Of a stretch of DNA of 64,000 bases, positions 1 through 8,141 are shown in pieces. The position numbers and the translations under genes are program-made. Numbering within the stretch: the first letter of the stretch is position 1; every line of letters starts with the position of its first letter. The notes under the pieces are model-generated. The model saw only the letters and a program-made list of their open reading frames with translations. It was not told the origin of the DNA and made no database searches. Origin of the DNA: Pseudochrobactrum sp. sp1633 (GTDB lineage: Bacteria; Pseudomonadota; Alphaproteobacteria; Rhizobiales; Rhizobiaceae); the NCBI RefSeq assembly GCF_030376605.1, contig NZ_JARRAE010000005.1, forward strand, positions 217,252 to 281,251, written 5' to 3'.

Positions 1-19
1 AGATATAGCGTGGTAACAA

Positions 20-703
20 CTACTGACAGCTAAAGCGGCGATCAAATTCCTGCCGCCCTTGCGCCGTAAAATAGAGTGCACGCCCCTGCTCGCGACGCAA
101 CCATTGCTGCTCCAACATCATGTCCAGCACTGCCGCGCCTAGCGCACCGCCGAGATGATGACGGCGCTCACTCCAATCCAGACAATGCAGACAAAGCGGT
201 CGGCGTTTGCCTTCCAACGGCTTCAATTCAAGGCCGAGTGCGTGGAAAAATTCACGCCCCAGATCTGTCAATTGCAAATCGTCCTGCTCTGTCGCTTGCA
301 GATAATTGCGCGTAGTCAGCCCGTTGAACAGTGTGACACCGGCTTCGCCTGCCAGATGATCGTAGCAAATCCGTGCTTCCCGCAAGGCTGCATCTTTCGG
401 CCCCGTGCGCACCCGCACGGCACCAGTGCGCTGCGCCAGTCCCATCAGGGCTTCAAGCACCTGCGCCACATCTGCACCCGACAGGCGAAAATAGCGATGC
501 CGCCCTTGTTTTTCTGCGGTGAGTAAACCGGCATCGCTTAATTTAGTGAGATGTCCGCTGGCCGTCTGCACGGTGACACCGGCCACGCCTGCCAGCTCAC
601 TGACTGTCAAAGCACGACCATCCATCAGCGCCGTGAGGATGTTTGCGCGGGCGGGGTCGCCGATCAATGCGGCAACAGAAGCTATGACGGGACCATCTTT
701 CAT
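20..703 (-). CDS. ArsR-family winged-helix transcriptional regulator
   Basis: This 227-residue protein is probably a DNA-binding repressor. Residues about 13-88 form an ArsR-type winged helix: a start helix with DPARANILTALM, a recognition-helix region ending TASGHLTKLSDAGLL, and a wing with GRHRYFRL. The C-terminal half (about 95-227) is longer than in classical 100-residue ArsR proteins and contains a CLHC pair near residue 170 plus a second small helix-turn-helix-like segment. That extended form is a known ArsR subfamily; I see no arsenic-type CxC in the DNA-binding helix. It is transcribed divergently from the monooxygenase-fold gene at 779, with only about 75 bases between the starts, so it probably controls that gene and itself. 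The inducer is unknown. Confidence 0.85.
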   Translation of the reverse strand: MKDGPVIASVAALIGDPARANILTALMDGRALTVSELAGVAGVTVQTASGHLTKLSDAGLLTAEKQGRHRYFRLSGADVAQVLEALMGLAQRTGAVRVRTGPKDAALREARICYDHLAGEAGVTLFNGLTTRNYLQATEQDDLQLTDLGREFFHALGLELKPLEGKRRPLCLHCLDWSERRHHLGGALGAAVLDMMLEQQWLRREQGRALYFTAQGRQEFDRRFSCQ

Positions 704-721
704 AGTTCGATGGTAGCCGAA

Positions 722-731
722 GCATTAATGC
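722..731. promoter_or_regulatory. Candidate ArsR operator palindrome
   Basis: A perfect 10-base palindrome, GCATTAATGC, lies in the short divergent gap between the ArsR-type regulator and the gene at 779. ArsR-family proteins bind as dimers to such dyads close to promoters. The assignment rests only on position and symmetry. Confidence 0.3.
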
Positions 732-778
732 AACTCAATGGGGTATTAGCCTGTTCAGAAACGAACAAGGAGTCTCCC

Positions 779-1138
779 ATGATCGCCGTTATTTTTGAAG
801 TCCTCCCTGCAAAAAGGCAGAAAAACATTTATCTGGATATTGCTGCCAGCCTGAAAGAAGAACTGCTAAAGATTGACGGCTTTATCTCCGTTGAGCGCTT
901 TCAAAGCCTGAGCGAGCCGGAGAAAATTCTGTCGCTCTCCTTCTTTCGTGATGAAGAGGCAGTGAAGAGCTGGCGCACCCTTTTTATGCATCGTTCAGCT
1001 CAAGCTGCAGGGCGCAACGGTGTTTTTGCCGATTACCGGCTGCGGGTGGCGAGCGTCATACGCGATTACGGATTGAACAGCCGCGAACAGGCACCGCAAG
1101 ACAGCCGCAGCTTTCATCATGAGCGGGAGCTTGCCTGA
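779..1138 (+). CDS. Antibiotic biosynthesis monooxygenase (ABM) fold protein
   Basis: A 119-residue protein. The start at 779 is preceded by an AAGGAG ribosome-binding site at 767-772; longer upstream reading has no such signal. The sequence begins MIAVIFEV, continues with a helix (YLDIAASLKEELLKIDGF), then SVERFQSL and ILSLSFFRDEEAVKSWR, which is the ferredoxin-like pattern of ABM/DUF4188-like dimeric alpha/beta-barrel proteins. The hydrophobic patch with SFFRDEEAVKSW is typical. Members oxidise small aromatic or quinone-like compounds, or bind small ligands without catalysis. The divergent ArsR-type gene is its likely regulator. The substrate cannot be read from sequence. The C-terminal 25 residues (SREQAPQDSR onward) are polar and probably disordered. 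Confidence 0.75.
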   Translation: MIAVIFEVLPAKRQKNIYLDIAASLKEELLKIDGFISVERFQSLSEPEKILSLSFFRDEEAVKSWRTLFMHRSAQAAGRNGVFADYRLRVASVIRDYGLNSREQAPQDSRSFHHERELA

Positions 1139-1294
1139 ACCCAAAATATCAGCCTGCCCATTCACTACACCAGATGTCGCGTCCAGAACGATATCTCACC
1201 AAACTTGGAATATGCTCTGCGCAGCATTGCCTTTATTTTCAGCACAGCATTCGCGCATTTTATTCATCTGGTGATTTATCTGGGAGGAAAATCC

Positions 1295-2485
1295 ATGAGC
1301 AGTAACCGTGGTGTCGTTTATACGGGTCCGGGGCAGGTTGAAGTGCAGAATATCGCAGATCCGGTTTTTGCCGATCCTACGGGGCGCAAGATCGAACATG
1401 CAGTTATCCTCAAAGTCATTACCACCAATATTTGCGGCTCCGATCAGCACATGGTGCGTGGTCGCACCACCGCAGAAGCTGGTCTTGTGCTCGGCCATGA
1501 AATCACCGGTGAAGTGATTGAAAAAGGCGCGGATGTTGAAATGCTGGAGATCGGCGATATCGTCTCCGTGCCGTTCAACGTCGCCTGCGGCCGCTGCCGC
1601 ACCTGCCGTTCTCAGGATACCGGCGTGTGCCTCACCGTTAATCCGTCACGCGCCGGTGGTGCTTATGGCTATGTGGATATGGGAGGCTGGATCGGCGGTC
1701 AGGCCAAATATGTCACCATTCCTTATGCCGATTTCAATCTGCTGAAAATTCCGGATCGCGACCGTGCGCTCGCCAAAATCCGCGATCTGACCATGCTGTC
1801 CGATATTCTGCCAACCGGCTTCCACGGTGCGGTTAAAGCCGGTGTCGGCGTTGGCTCCATCGTTTATGTGGCCGGTGCTGGCCCTGTCGGTCTGGCGGCT
1901 GCGGCCTCTGCCCGTATTCTCGGTGCGGCTGTGGTGATGATCGGTGACTTCAACAAAGAACGCCTTGCCCATGCCAAGAAAGTCGGCTTTGAGCCGGTTG
2001 ATCTCTCAGCTTCTGACCGTCTCGGTGATCTGATTGCGGATATTACCGGCAGCAATGAAGTGGACAGTGCCATTGATGCTGTGGGCTTTGAAGCACGTGG
2101 CCATGCAGGCGGCGAACAACCGGCAATCGTCCTCAATCAGATGATGGAGATCACCCGCGCCGCTGGTAATATCGGCATTCCAGGGCTTTATGTGACCGAA
2201 GATCCGGGCGCTGTGGACAAAGCCGCTAAAGTCGGCAGCCTGTCTCTACGCTTTGGTCTTGGCTGGGCAAAAGCACAAAGTTTCCACACTGGTCAGACAC
2301 CAGTGCTGAAATATAACCGCCAGCTGATGCAGGCCATTCTCTACGACCGGCTGAACATTGCGGAAATCGTCAATGCACAGCTGATCTCGCTGGATGATGC
2401 GCCAAAAGGCTATGAAAGCTTCGATCAGGGCGCAGCGAAGAAATTCGTCATCGACCCGCATGGCGATCTGCTGAAATCGGCCTGA
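1295..2485 (+). CDS. fdhA: Glutathione-independent formaldehyde dehydrogenase
   Basis: A 396-residue zinc-dependent, NAD-linked medium-chain dehydrogenase that oxidises formaldehyde (and other aldehydes by dismutation) without added glutathione, in the cytoplasm. Length and sequence match the Pseudomonas putida FdhA type. Visible features: NICGSDQH with catalytic-zinc Cys47, GHE with His68-Glu69, the structural zinc loop with Cys98, Cys101, Cys104 and Cys112, and a Rossmann motif VAGAGPVGLAAA near residue 190. The start at 1295 has a GGGAGG site at 1282-1287; an extension to 1205 would add a hydrophobic stretch without a ribosome site. It converges on the liv operon and ends at a strong terminator. 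The neighbouring ABC transporter may import a compound whose breakdown releases formaldehyde; that link is only inferred from position. Confidence 0.93.
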   Translation: MSSNRGVVYTGPGQVEVQNIADPVFADPTGRKIEHAVILKVITTNICGSDQHMVRGRTTAEAGLVLGHEITGEVIEKGADVEMLEIGDIVSVPFNVACGRCRTCRSQDTGVCLTVNPSRAGGAYGYVDMGGWIGGQAKYVTIPYADFNLLKIPDRDRALAKIRDLTMLSDILPTGFHGAVKAGVGVGSIVYVAGAGPVGLAAAASARILGAAVVMIGDFNKERLAHAKKVGFEPVDLSASDRLGDLIADITGSNEVDSAIDAVGFEARGHAGGEQPAIVLNQMMEITRAAGNIGIPGLYVTEDPGAVDKAAKVGSLSLRFGLGWAKAQSFHTGQTPVLKYNRQLMQAILYDRLNIAEIVNAQLISLDDAPKGYESFDQGAAKKFVIDPHGDLLKSA

Positions 2486-2500
2486 TAATGATCTGAAATG

Positions 2501-2539
2501 AAACACCCCCGCATGAACATTCATGCGGGGGTGTTTTTT
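2501..2539 (+). terminator. Rho-independent terminator after fdhA
   Basis: A perfect 16-bp stem (2501-2516 with 2521-2536, arms beginning AAACACCCCCGC) and 4-base loop ACAT, followed by a run of T. It ends fdhA transcription and, because the stem starts with A residues, may also stop livF transcription arriving from the other side. Confidence 0.9.
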
Positions 2540-2541
2540 AC

Positions 2542-2612
2542 TCACGCCTCTTCGAGGCATTGTTGAATTTACGCCTCTTCGAGGCTCTTTCTCCCTATGC
2601 CTCTTCGAGGCT
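2542..2612. repeat. Three tandem stop-codon hairpins at the livF 3' end
   Basis: The 13-base element GCCTCGAAGAGGC (livF strand; 5-bp stem, GAA loop) occurs at 2599-2611, 2573-2585 and 2546-2558. The first lies inside livF and encodes its last residues LEEA before TAG. The two downstream copies also read LEEA and are followed by TAA and TGA respectively. Spacing of the stop codons is 26 and 27 bases. The intervening sequences differ, so it is the hairpin plus stop that is repeated. Confidence 0.9.
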
Positions 2613-3314
2613 GGCACCAAGAAACAACTGCCCGACACGCGGATCAGCCAGCAGCGCATCTGCCTTATCATGCATCCGCGTCTGCCCCTGCTCCAGCACC
2701 AGACCATAATCAGACATAGCCAGTGCCGCCTTGGCATTCTGCTCGATCATCAGAATAGTCACACCTTCATCGCGCAGGCGGATAAGCGTGCGGAATGTCT
2801 CGCTCACCATTTGCGGTGACAAGCCAATCGACGGCTCATCGATCAGGATCAGTTTCGGATCAAGCAACAGCGCACGGGCAATTTCCAGCTGCTTCTGCTG
2901 ACCACCGGAGAGTGTAATCGCCTGCTGATTGGCTTTCTCTTTGAGGATCGGGAATTGCTCCATCACCTCATCAATGCGGCGTGCAACCTTGCTCTGATCC
3001 GGTGCGGAAATACCGCCGATCTCCAGATTATGCTCCACCGACAGCATCGGAAACAGATTGCGCCCCTGCGGGACATAGCTCACACCATGAGCCAGCATTT
3101 TTGCAGGCGCCTGCCCTGTCACATCCTTGCCGTTGAGCAGAACCTGCCCTGAGCGGATATTCAGAAGGCCGAAAATCGCTTTGAATACAGTAGACTTACC
3201 CGCCCCGTTAGGGCCGATCACAGTGGTGATCGTGCCTTTATCAATGCGGAAAGACGTACCGTTGAGAATGGTCATTTTGCCGTAACCGCCAAAGACCTCT
3301 TTCAGTTCCAGCAT
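2595..3314 (-). CDS. livF: Branched-chain amino-acid-type ABC transporter ATPase LivF
   Basis: A 239-residue ATPase of the HAAT (Liv) ABC family; it pairs with LivG to power the LivH-LivM channel at the inner membrane. Walker A is GPNGAGKST at residues 34-42, the signature LSGGQQKQ is near 137, and Walker B LILIDEPS follows. A switch histidine is replaced in this subfamily by the MIEQN stretch (ILMIEQNAKAAL), as is normal for LivF. It is the last gene of the operon livK-livH-livM-livG-livF, three bases after livG. Its final codons and stop form a hairpin repeated twice downstream (see repeat entry). Confidence 0.92.
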   Translation of the reverse strand: MLELKEVFGGYGKMTILNGTSFRIDKGTITTVIGPNGAGKSTVFKAIFGLLNIRSGQVLLNGKDVTGQAPAKMLAHGVSYVPQGRNLFPMLSVEHNLEIGGISAPDQSKVARRIDEVMEQFPILKEKANQQAITLSGGQQKQLEIARALLLDPKLILIDEPSIGLSPQMVSETFRTLIRLRDEGVTILMIEQNAKAALAMSDYGLVLEQGQTRMHDKADALLADPRVGQLFLGASLEEA

Positions 3315-3317
3315 GGC

Positions 3318-4061
3318 TCAGCCTCCCAGATAGGCTTCAATGACGTCCGGATTGTTACGCACAGTTTCCGGATCGCCTTCGGCAATGATACGCCCGTTTG
3401 CCAGCACAATAATGCGCGTGCAGAGCGACATGACAAATTCCATATTATGCTCGATCACCACAAAGGTCGCGCCGCGCTCACGGTTGAACGCCTTGAGGCG
3501 CTCTTTGAGGTCGGCCAGCATGGTCAGATTGACCCCGCCTGCCGGTTCATCCAGCATCACCAGTTTTGGCCCTGCCATAAAGGCCATAGCCGCATCAAGT
3601 AGTTTCTGCTGCCCGTAAGACAGCGAACCAGCTTTTTCATGGGTCTGATGCGTGAGACGGAAGAACTCGATCATTGTCTTCGCTTCTTCAGTCAAACCGG
3701 CATCCGGTCGACCGAACAAACGCGACAGCATTGTGCCCTTGTGTTCCTGTCCGGCCAGAATAATATTATCCAGCACACTCATATCCGGGAATACCTGCAA
3801 CATCTGGAAAGTACGTCCGACGCCAAGCTTATTGAGATCGCTTGGGCGTTTGCCCGCAACATTCTGCCCGTCCACCAGCACCGTGCCATTTGTGGCAGGC
3901 AATTGCCCGAGAATGCAGTTGAACAGAGTGGATTTGCCGCTGCCGTTCGGCCCGATAAGGCCGAGAATTTCTCCTTCATGCACCTCAAAGGATACATCAT
4001 CCACAGCGGTTACACCGCCGAAATTCTTGCTCAAATTGCGCACGGAAAGAACGGGATTCAT
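3318..4061 (-). CDS. livG: Branched-chain amino-acid-type ABC transporter ATPase LivG
   Basis: A 247-residue ATPase, partner of LivF. Walker A GPNGSGKST is near residue 35, the signature is LSYGQQKLLDAAMAF, Walker B is LVMLDEPAGG and the switch region is FVVIEHNMEFVMSLC. The DEPAGGVN motif is characteristic of LivG rather than LivF. The start overlaps the livM stop by four bases, implying translational coupling in the operon. Substrate class follows the operon's binding protein and is not settled by this subunit. Confidence 0.92.
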   Translation of the reverse strand: MNPVLSVRNLSKNFGGVTAVDDVSFEVHEGEILGLIGPNGSGKSTLFNCILGQLPATNGTVLVDGQNVAGKRPSDLNKLGVGRTFQMLQVFPDMSVLDNIILAGQEHKGTMLSRLFGRPDAGLTEEAKTMIEFFRLTHQTHEKAGSLSYGQQKLLDAAMAFMAGPKLVMLDEPAGGVNLTMLADLKERLKAFNRERGATFVVIEHNMEFVMSLCTRIIVLANGRIIAEGDPETVRNNPDVIEAYLGG

Positions 4062-5059
4062 TGGCTCTTCTCCCCGTTACTGTCGAGCGTAACTTTTGTC
4101 GTCCATGCGGTTGCCTGCGGATTACGCCGCTGTTTCAGCGCGTTTTTGGCGCGCTCCGCTAGCCCCAAAAGTCCTGTCGGGCAGAACACCATCAGCACAA
4201 TCACCAGTACCGCATAGAGCATCAGATAATAGCCCTCGGTAAAGCGCAGGAATTCCGGTGCCAGCACGATGAGGAAAGCGCCCAGTACCGGCCCGAAGAA
4301 GAAGCCAGCACCGCCGACAATCACCATCAGCAGGATTTTAAGCGAGATCGGCAGACCGAAAGAATGCGGCTCGATATATTGGGTGAGCTGAGCAATCAAG
4401 CCGCCGGCCAGACCGCCATAGGCAGCACCAATCGCAAAGGCCAGCAAGGTCATTTTACGAACATCAACGCCAAGACTATTGGCGCGGATCGGGTTCTCAC
4501 GCAGACCTTTAAATGCTCGCCCCCAAGGTGAGCGGATAATACCGTAAAGCGCCAGCGCCATCACCACAAATAAGCCAAGCACGAAATAATAAAACGGCGT
4601 GGCCATCATGGTTTTCATGCCGAAAATTTCCGGACGCGGAATACCCGTCAGGCCGTATGTCCCGCCTGTCAGCCATTCCTCATTACGCAGCACGAGGATA
4701 ACCAGCGCATTGAAAGCCAGCGTCACAAAAGCCAGAAAATGATGCTGCACCCGCAAAGCCGGATAACCAAGCAGCAGTCCCAGCACAAAGCACAGCAGCA
4801 TTGCCGCAATCAGTGCGAATGGCCATGCGATGCCAGCCATCGTCATCAGTGCCACAGTATAGGCACCCAGCGCCATAAAACCGGCCTGCGCCAGAGAAAT
4901 CTGCCCCGCATAACCGAGCGTCAGATTAAGCCCCATAGCAGCAATAGAATAAATCAGCCACGACGAAAGTACCAGCAGGCCATAATTGCTCTGCGAGAAC
5001 GGCAGAGCGATCAGAATAGCCAGACCGGCCAGCAGAAGGAGTATTTTGCGAAGGCTCAT
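4058..5059 (-). CDS. livM: Branched-chain amino-acid-type ABC transporter permease LivM
   Basis: A 333-residue inner-membrane permease with about nine to ten hydrophobic segments. The LivM landmark GLNLTLGYAGQISLAQAGF appears near residue 45 and the cytoplasmic coupling region with SPWGRAFKGLRENPIRANSLG near residues 180-205. The C-terminus is hydrophilic (RAKNALKQRRNPQATAW). It forms a heterodimer with LivH. The start overlaps the livH stop by four bases and the gene end overlaps livG. Confidence 0.92.
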   Translation of the reverse strand: MSLRKILLLLAGLAILIALPFSQSNYGLLVLSSWLIYSIAAMGLNLTLGYAGQISLAQAGFMALGAYTVALMTMAGIAWPFALIAAMLLCFVLGLLLGYPALRVQHHFLAFVTLAFNALVILVLRNEEWLTGGTYGLTGIPRPEIFGMKTMMATPFYYFVLGLFVVMALALYGIIRSPWGRAFKGLRENPIRANSLGVDVRKMTLLAFAIGAAYGGLAGGLIAQLTQYIEPHSFGLPISLKILLMVIVGGAGFFFGPVLGAFLIVLAPEFLRFTEGYYLMLYAVLVIVLMVFCPTGLLGLAERAKNALKQRRNPQATAWTTKVTLDSNGEKSQ

Positions 5060-5934
5060 ATTGTGCGTCCTTCCGCCTTGCCGAGCAGCCCCTGAGGGCG
5101 CACGAGAATAATCACAATCAGCAGGATCAACGGCACAGCTGAGCGATAAGATGCGGAAATATAAGCAGCTGAGAGATTATCAATCACGCCGATCAGCAAG
5201 CCACCGGCAAGCGCCCCGCGGATCTGGTTGAAGCCGCCGACAATCGCCGCGATAAAGGCAATCAGACCCAGCGTTTCACCATTGGAGAATTTAGCGAGAT
5301 AGACCGGCGAAATCAGAATAGATGCCAGCAAAGCCAGCGCGCCATTGATCAAAAATGTATAGAGGATCATGCGTTTAACCGGCACGCCGAGAATTTCCGC
5401 CACTTGCGGATTTTGCGCCGTTGCCTGCATACAGCGCCCCGTCTTGGTGCCATTGAGGAAGAACTGTAACAGTGCCACCGTGCCGAGCGAAATCACCAGA
5501 ACCGCAATATCCTGCACCGAGATTGCCGCACCGAAAATATTCAATATGCGGTCGGTAAACAGCGCCGGAAACGGCATGGCTTCCGCCGTATAGAATTGTT
5601 TGACGCCCTCTTTCAGCAGAATGCCCAGTGCAATTGTCGCAATAACAATCGGCAGCACGCCATGCGGCAGCAGCGGATCAATGATAATGCGCTTGAAGCC
5701 ATAGCCCAGAAACAGCAATGTCAGCACCAGTGCCAGCAAAATGGCGACTGGAAAACTGAGGCCTAAAAACTGCGTGCCTGCCAGCACAAAAAATGCAGGC
5801 AGCATGACAAATTCGCCCTGCGCGAAATTGATCGTCTGCGAAGCCTGCCAGAGCAAAGTAAAGCCGATCGCCACAAGGGCATAGATCGAGCCTGTTGCCA
5901 GACCCGACACCAGCAACTGAAAGAAAGTAGCCAT
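5056..5934 (-). CDS. livH: Branched-chain amino-acid-type ABC transporter permease LivH
   Basis: A 292-residue permease with the LivH motif GSIYALVAIGFTLLWQASQTINFAQGEF in its first 50 residues and the coupling segment CMQATAQNPQVAEILGVPV. I place the start at the ATG at 5934 (MATFFQLLVSG). A longer reading to a GTG at 5973 would put the start codon in the loop of a 15-bp hairpin, which is unlikely. No strong ribosome site precedes 5934, so expression is probably lower than that of livK. Confidence 0.9.
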   Translation of the reverse strand: MATFFQLLVSGLATGSIYALVAIGFTLLWQASQTINFAQGEFVMLPAFFVLAGTQFLGLSFPVAILLALVLTLLFLGYGFKRIIIDPLLPHGVLPIVIATIALGILLKEGVKQFYTAEAMPFPALFTDRILNIFGAAISVQDIAVLVISLGTVALLQFFLNGTKTGRCMQATAQNPQVAEILGVPVKRMILYTFLINGALALLASILISPVYLAKFSNGETLGLIAFIAAIVGGFNQIRGALAGGLLIGVIDNLSAAYISASYRSAVPLILLIVIILVRPQGLLGKAEGRTI

Positions 5935-5955
5935 CAGGAAAAGTCCGTTTTGCGG

Positions 5956-5988
5956 GCGTATTCCGGCGGGCACCCCGCCGGAATACGC
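5956..5988 (-). terminator. Intercistronic hairpin between livK and livH
   Basis: A perfect inverted repeat: 15-bp arms (5956-5970 and 5974-5988) with a 3-base loop, lying between the livK stop and the livH start. There is no T run, so it is more likely an attenuating or RNA-stabilising element that keeps the binding protein in excess over the membrane subunits than a full terminator. This arrangement is common in ABC operons. Confidence 0.75.
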
Positions 5989-5995
5989 TATCAGC

Positions 5996-7138
5996 TTAAA
6001 GCTTAGGCAGCGTAGTGACGACAGACTGCTTGCCGTCTTTCACTTCCACAAGGAAGCTCTCACGGTTCACTTCGCCTTTGTCGTCCCATGTGGTTTCCAT
6101 CAGAATGCCCGGCTCATCGGCCGGTGTGATGGTCAGCCCGTGAAGCGCATCAGCAAAAGCCTGACGGTCAACTTTGCCATTTTTCGTGGTCACATATTTC
6201 ACGACATAAGCGCCCATATAGGCTTTGATCGCATTGTGATCCGGCTTGTAGCCATATTTAGCTTCAAACTTCTTGGCAAAATCCTGCACGCCCTGCACCG
6301 GTGCATCGGCTGTCAGGCCGACATGGCCGCGCACGCCGTTAACCGCTGTGCCAGCCAGATCAATCACCTTCTGGTTCATCAGTGTGGTTTCGCCAAAGAT
6401 CGGCTGCTTCACGCCCTGCTTCTGCATTTCTTTCAGCAGACGTGCGCTTTCTTCTTCATGCAAATAGGCGAAAATCACATCAGCATTGCTGTCTTTAAGC
6501 TTCACCACGTCAGCGGCAAAGTCCGCCTGACCGACTTCACTGGAAACATCGCCGACAAGCTTGATACCACGCTTATCGAGCTCCGCAACAAACGCATCGC
6601 GTCCGCCTTTGCCGAAATCATTATTAACCCATGCAACGGCAACGGTTTTGGCGCTCAGCTCATCAGTGAGATATTTCACCAGTTTCGGCATCGACTGCTG
6701 CGCGCCAAAAGATGTGCGGAAAATATAAGGATTACCGAGACCGGTAATGAATGGCGCTTCTGCACCGGTCAGCTGCGGCACGCCATTCTGCATGGCAACC
6801 ATCATATTGACTTTGACCGAACCGGAGTAAATCGGCCCCATGATCACATAGGCGCCGTCATCAATCGCCTTCTGCACCATAGCGCGCGACGTCGTTGCAT
6901 CGGTCTGCGTGTCGTAATCAGTCACTTCGATCTGCTGGCCAAGAACACCACCTGCAGCGTTGATCTCTTCAACAGCCAGTTTCAGACCATCGCGCCAATT
7001 GGTGCCAACAGTTGCCCCTGCACCCGACAGCTCAATCACGTCTGCAATTTTAATGGTTTCAGCCGCAAAACTCACTTGCGGCAATGCAACTGACAAAGCA
7101 GCTGCTGCAGTTAAAGCCAGTAAATGTCTTCTGTTCAT
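5996..7138 (-). CDS. Periplasmic binding protein of the Liv-type ABC transporter
   Basis: A 380-residue type I periplasmic binding protein (Peripla_BP_6 group) and the first gene of the liv operon. Residues 1-26 are a Sec signal peptide (MNRRHLLALTAAAALSVALP, cleaved near SFAAET). The mature part starts IKIADVIELSGAGATVGTNWRDG, typical of LivK/amide-binding proteins. The ATG at 7138 is preceded by GGGAGGGG. Such proteins bind branched-chain amino acids, amides, urea or aromatic acids; nothing here fixes the ligand. Convergent fdhA hints at a methylated or formaldehyde-releasing substrate, but that is speculation. Confidence 0.88.
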   Translation of the reverse strand: MNRRHLLALTAAAALSVALPQVSFAAETIKIADVIELSGAGATVGTNWRDGLKLAVEEINAAGGVLGQQIEVTDYDTQTDATTSRAMVQKAIDDGAYVIMGPIYSGSVKVNMMVAMQNGVPQLTGAEAPFITGLGNPYIFRTSFGAQQSMPKLVKYLTDELSAKTVAVAWVNNDFGKGGRDAFVAELDKRGIKLVGDVSSEVGQADFAADVVKLKDSNADVIFAYLHEEESARLLKEMQKQGVKQPIFGETTLMNQKVIDLAGTAVNGVRGHVGLTADAPVQGVQDFAKKFEAKYGYKPDHNAIKAYMGAYVVKYVTTKNGKVDRQAFADALHGLTITPADEPGILMETTWDDKGEVNRESFLVEVKDGKQSVVTTLPKL

Positions 7139-7520
7139 AAACCCCTCCCAAGGCTCCCCAACCGGATGGGATTTCATCTTATTTCCCCGTTCATTCATCG
7201 CATTCCACCAAGCGCAGAAATGACAAATGTTCCACGCGCTGATGAAATGTATATTGAATGACTGGAGTTTCAGCCCATCAGAATCTGATTTAACGGCTTG
7301 TCTGACGAGTTGCAAGCACGGGGTTCACCATCCATGCTATCTGCTGCAATATATTCCAGCAATACATGCCATATGGTGCAATACCGCCAAAATGATCTGT
7401 ATTCCGTATTGCGGATCACGACATAATTGTCAGTGTTTTATCAATAAAAACAGACTATTTTGTCACCTCGGTTCAAACATTCGTATAGTACAGAAATATC
7501 ATAGCGGGGAGCGTATTCCG
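7139..7520. other. Divergent intergenic region livK / ialB-like gene
   Basis: About 380 bases without a credible gene. It contains four copies of a GCAATA(C/T) motif (7346-7352, 7359-7365, 7378-7384 and, inverted, 7406-7412), which could be a binding-site cluster for a regulator of the liv operon, and a candidate promoter for the gene at 7521. Confidence 0.4.
7460..7489 (+). promoter_or_regulatory. Candidate sigma-70 promoter for the IalB-family gene
   Basis: TTGTCA (7460-7465) and TATAGT (7484-7489) are separated by 18 bases and lie about 30 bases before the start at 7521. The match to the housekeeping consensus is fair. Confidence 0.4.
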
Positions 7521-8069
7521 ATGAACAAAATAACACAGCCTGTACTTGCCACTATCACACTTATCAGCATCGCACTCACAGCAGGGAGTGCGTCTGTTGC
7601 TGCAGCAGCAACCGGCCTGCCAGGGGGCGCTTCATCCCTCACAGAGACTTATGGCAACTGGACAGTCTCCTGCCTTGTGCAAAAGCAGGCAGAAGCGCAG
7701 AAAGTTCTATGCTCCATGTCCCAGCAGCAGGTTGACGACAAAGGTCAGCGTGCGCTTGCGGTTGAACTCAGCCCTGACAAAAGCGGTGCTAACGGTGCCT
7801 TTGTGCTGCCATTCGGCCTCAATCTCGGTGCAGGCACAATCTTACAGATTGACGAAACACCAGCCGATAAACCGGCAAGCTTCACAACCTGTCTTCCGGC
7901 AGGCTGCATTGTGCCGGTCAGTTTTGATGCCGCCAAGGCTGAGGCTCTCGGAAAAGGTAAAAATCTCTCCGTGCTGGCACAAGCTATGGACGGCAATAAC
8001 ATCAAGCTTACAGTGCCGCTGGAAGGCTTTGCTGCCGCGTTGAAACGCACCAGAGAGTTGCTGAAATAA
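7521..8069 (+). CDS. Invasion-associated locus B (IalB) family exported protein
   Basis: A 182-residue exported protein. Residues 1-28 form a signal peptide ending in a run of Ala (SVAAAATG). The mature part begins ETYGNWTVSCLVQKQ, followed by a pair of spaced cysteines (VLCSMSQQQ) and FTTCLPAGCIVPVSFD, the conserved pattern of IalB-family proteins (Bartonella IalB, Brucella homologues). Members are periplasmic or outer-membrane-associated and are linked to host-cell interaction in Bartonella; in free-living relatives their role is unclear. Four cysteines suggest two disulfides. A GGGGAG ribosome site precedes the start at 7521. Monocistronic with its own terminator. Confidence 0.85.
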   Translation: MNKITQPVLATITLISIALTAGSASVAAAATGLPGGASSLTETYGNWTVSCLVQKQAEAQKVLCSMSQQQVDDKGQRALAVELSPDKSGANGAFVLPFGLNLGAGTILQIDETPADKPASFTTCLPAGCIVPVSFDAAKAEALGKGKNLSVLAQAMDGNNIKLTVPLEGFAAALKRTRELLK

Positions 8070-8094
8070 ACACTCGCTGACAGCCCGAAACAAA

Positions 8095-8126
8095 AAAAGC
8101 TCCGGTAAACCGGAGCTTTTCTTTTT
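8095..8126 (+). terminator. Terminator after the IalB-family gene
   Basis: Stem AAAAGCTCCGG with CCGGAGCTTTT around a TAAA loop, followed by a T-rich run. Symmetry (A run before, T run after) means it can also serve the convergent sugar operon ending at 8142. Confidence 0.9.
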
Positions 8127-8141
8127 CAGGTACAAGCCCGA

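Noticed and set aside
6140..7093. Long plus-strand open frame of 317 codons
   Set aside because: It is fully antisense to the Liv-type binding protein, whose signal peptide and fold are clear; the frame has no recognisable domain.
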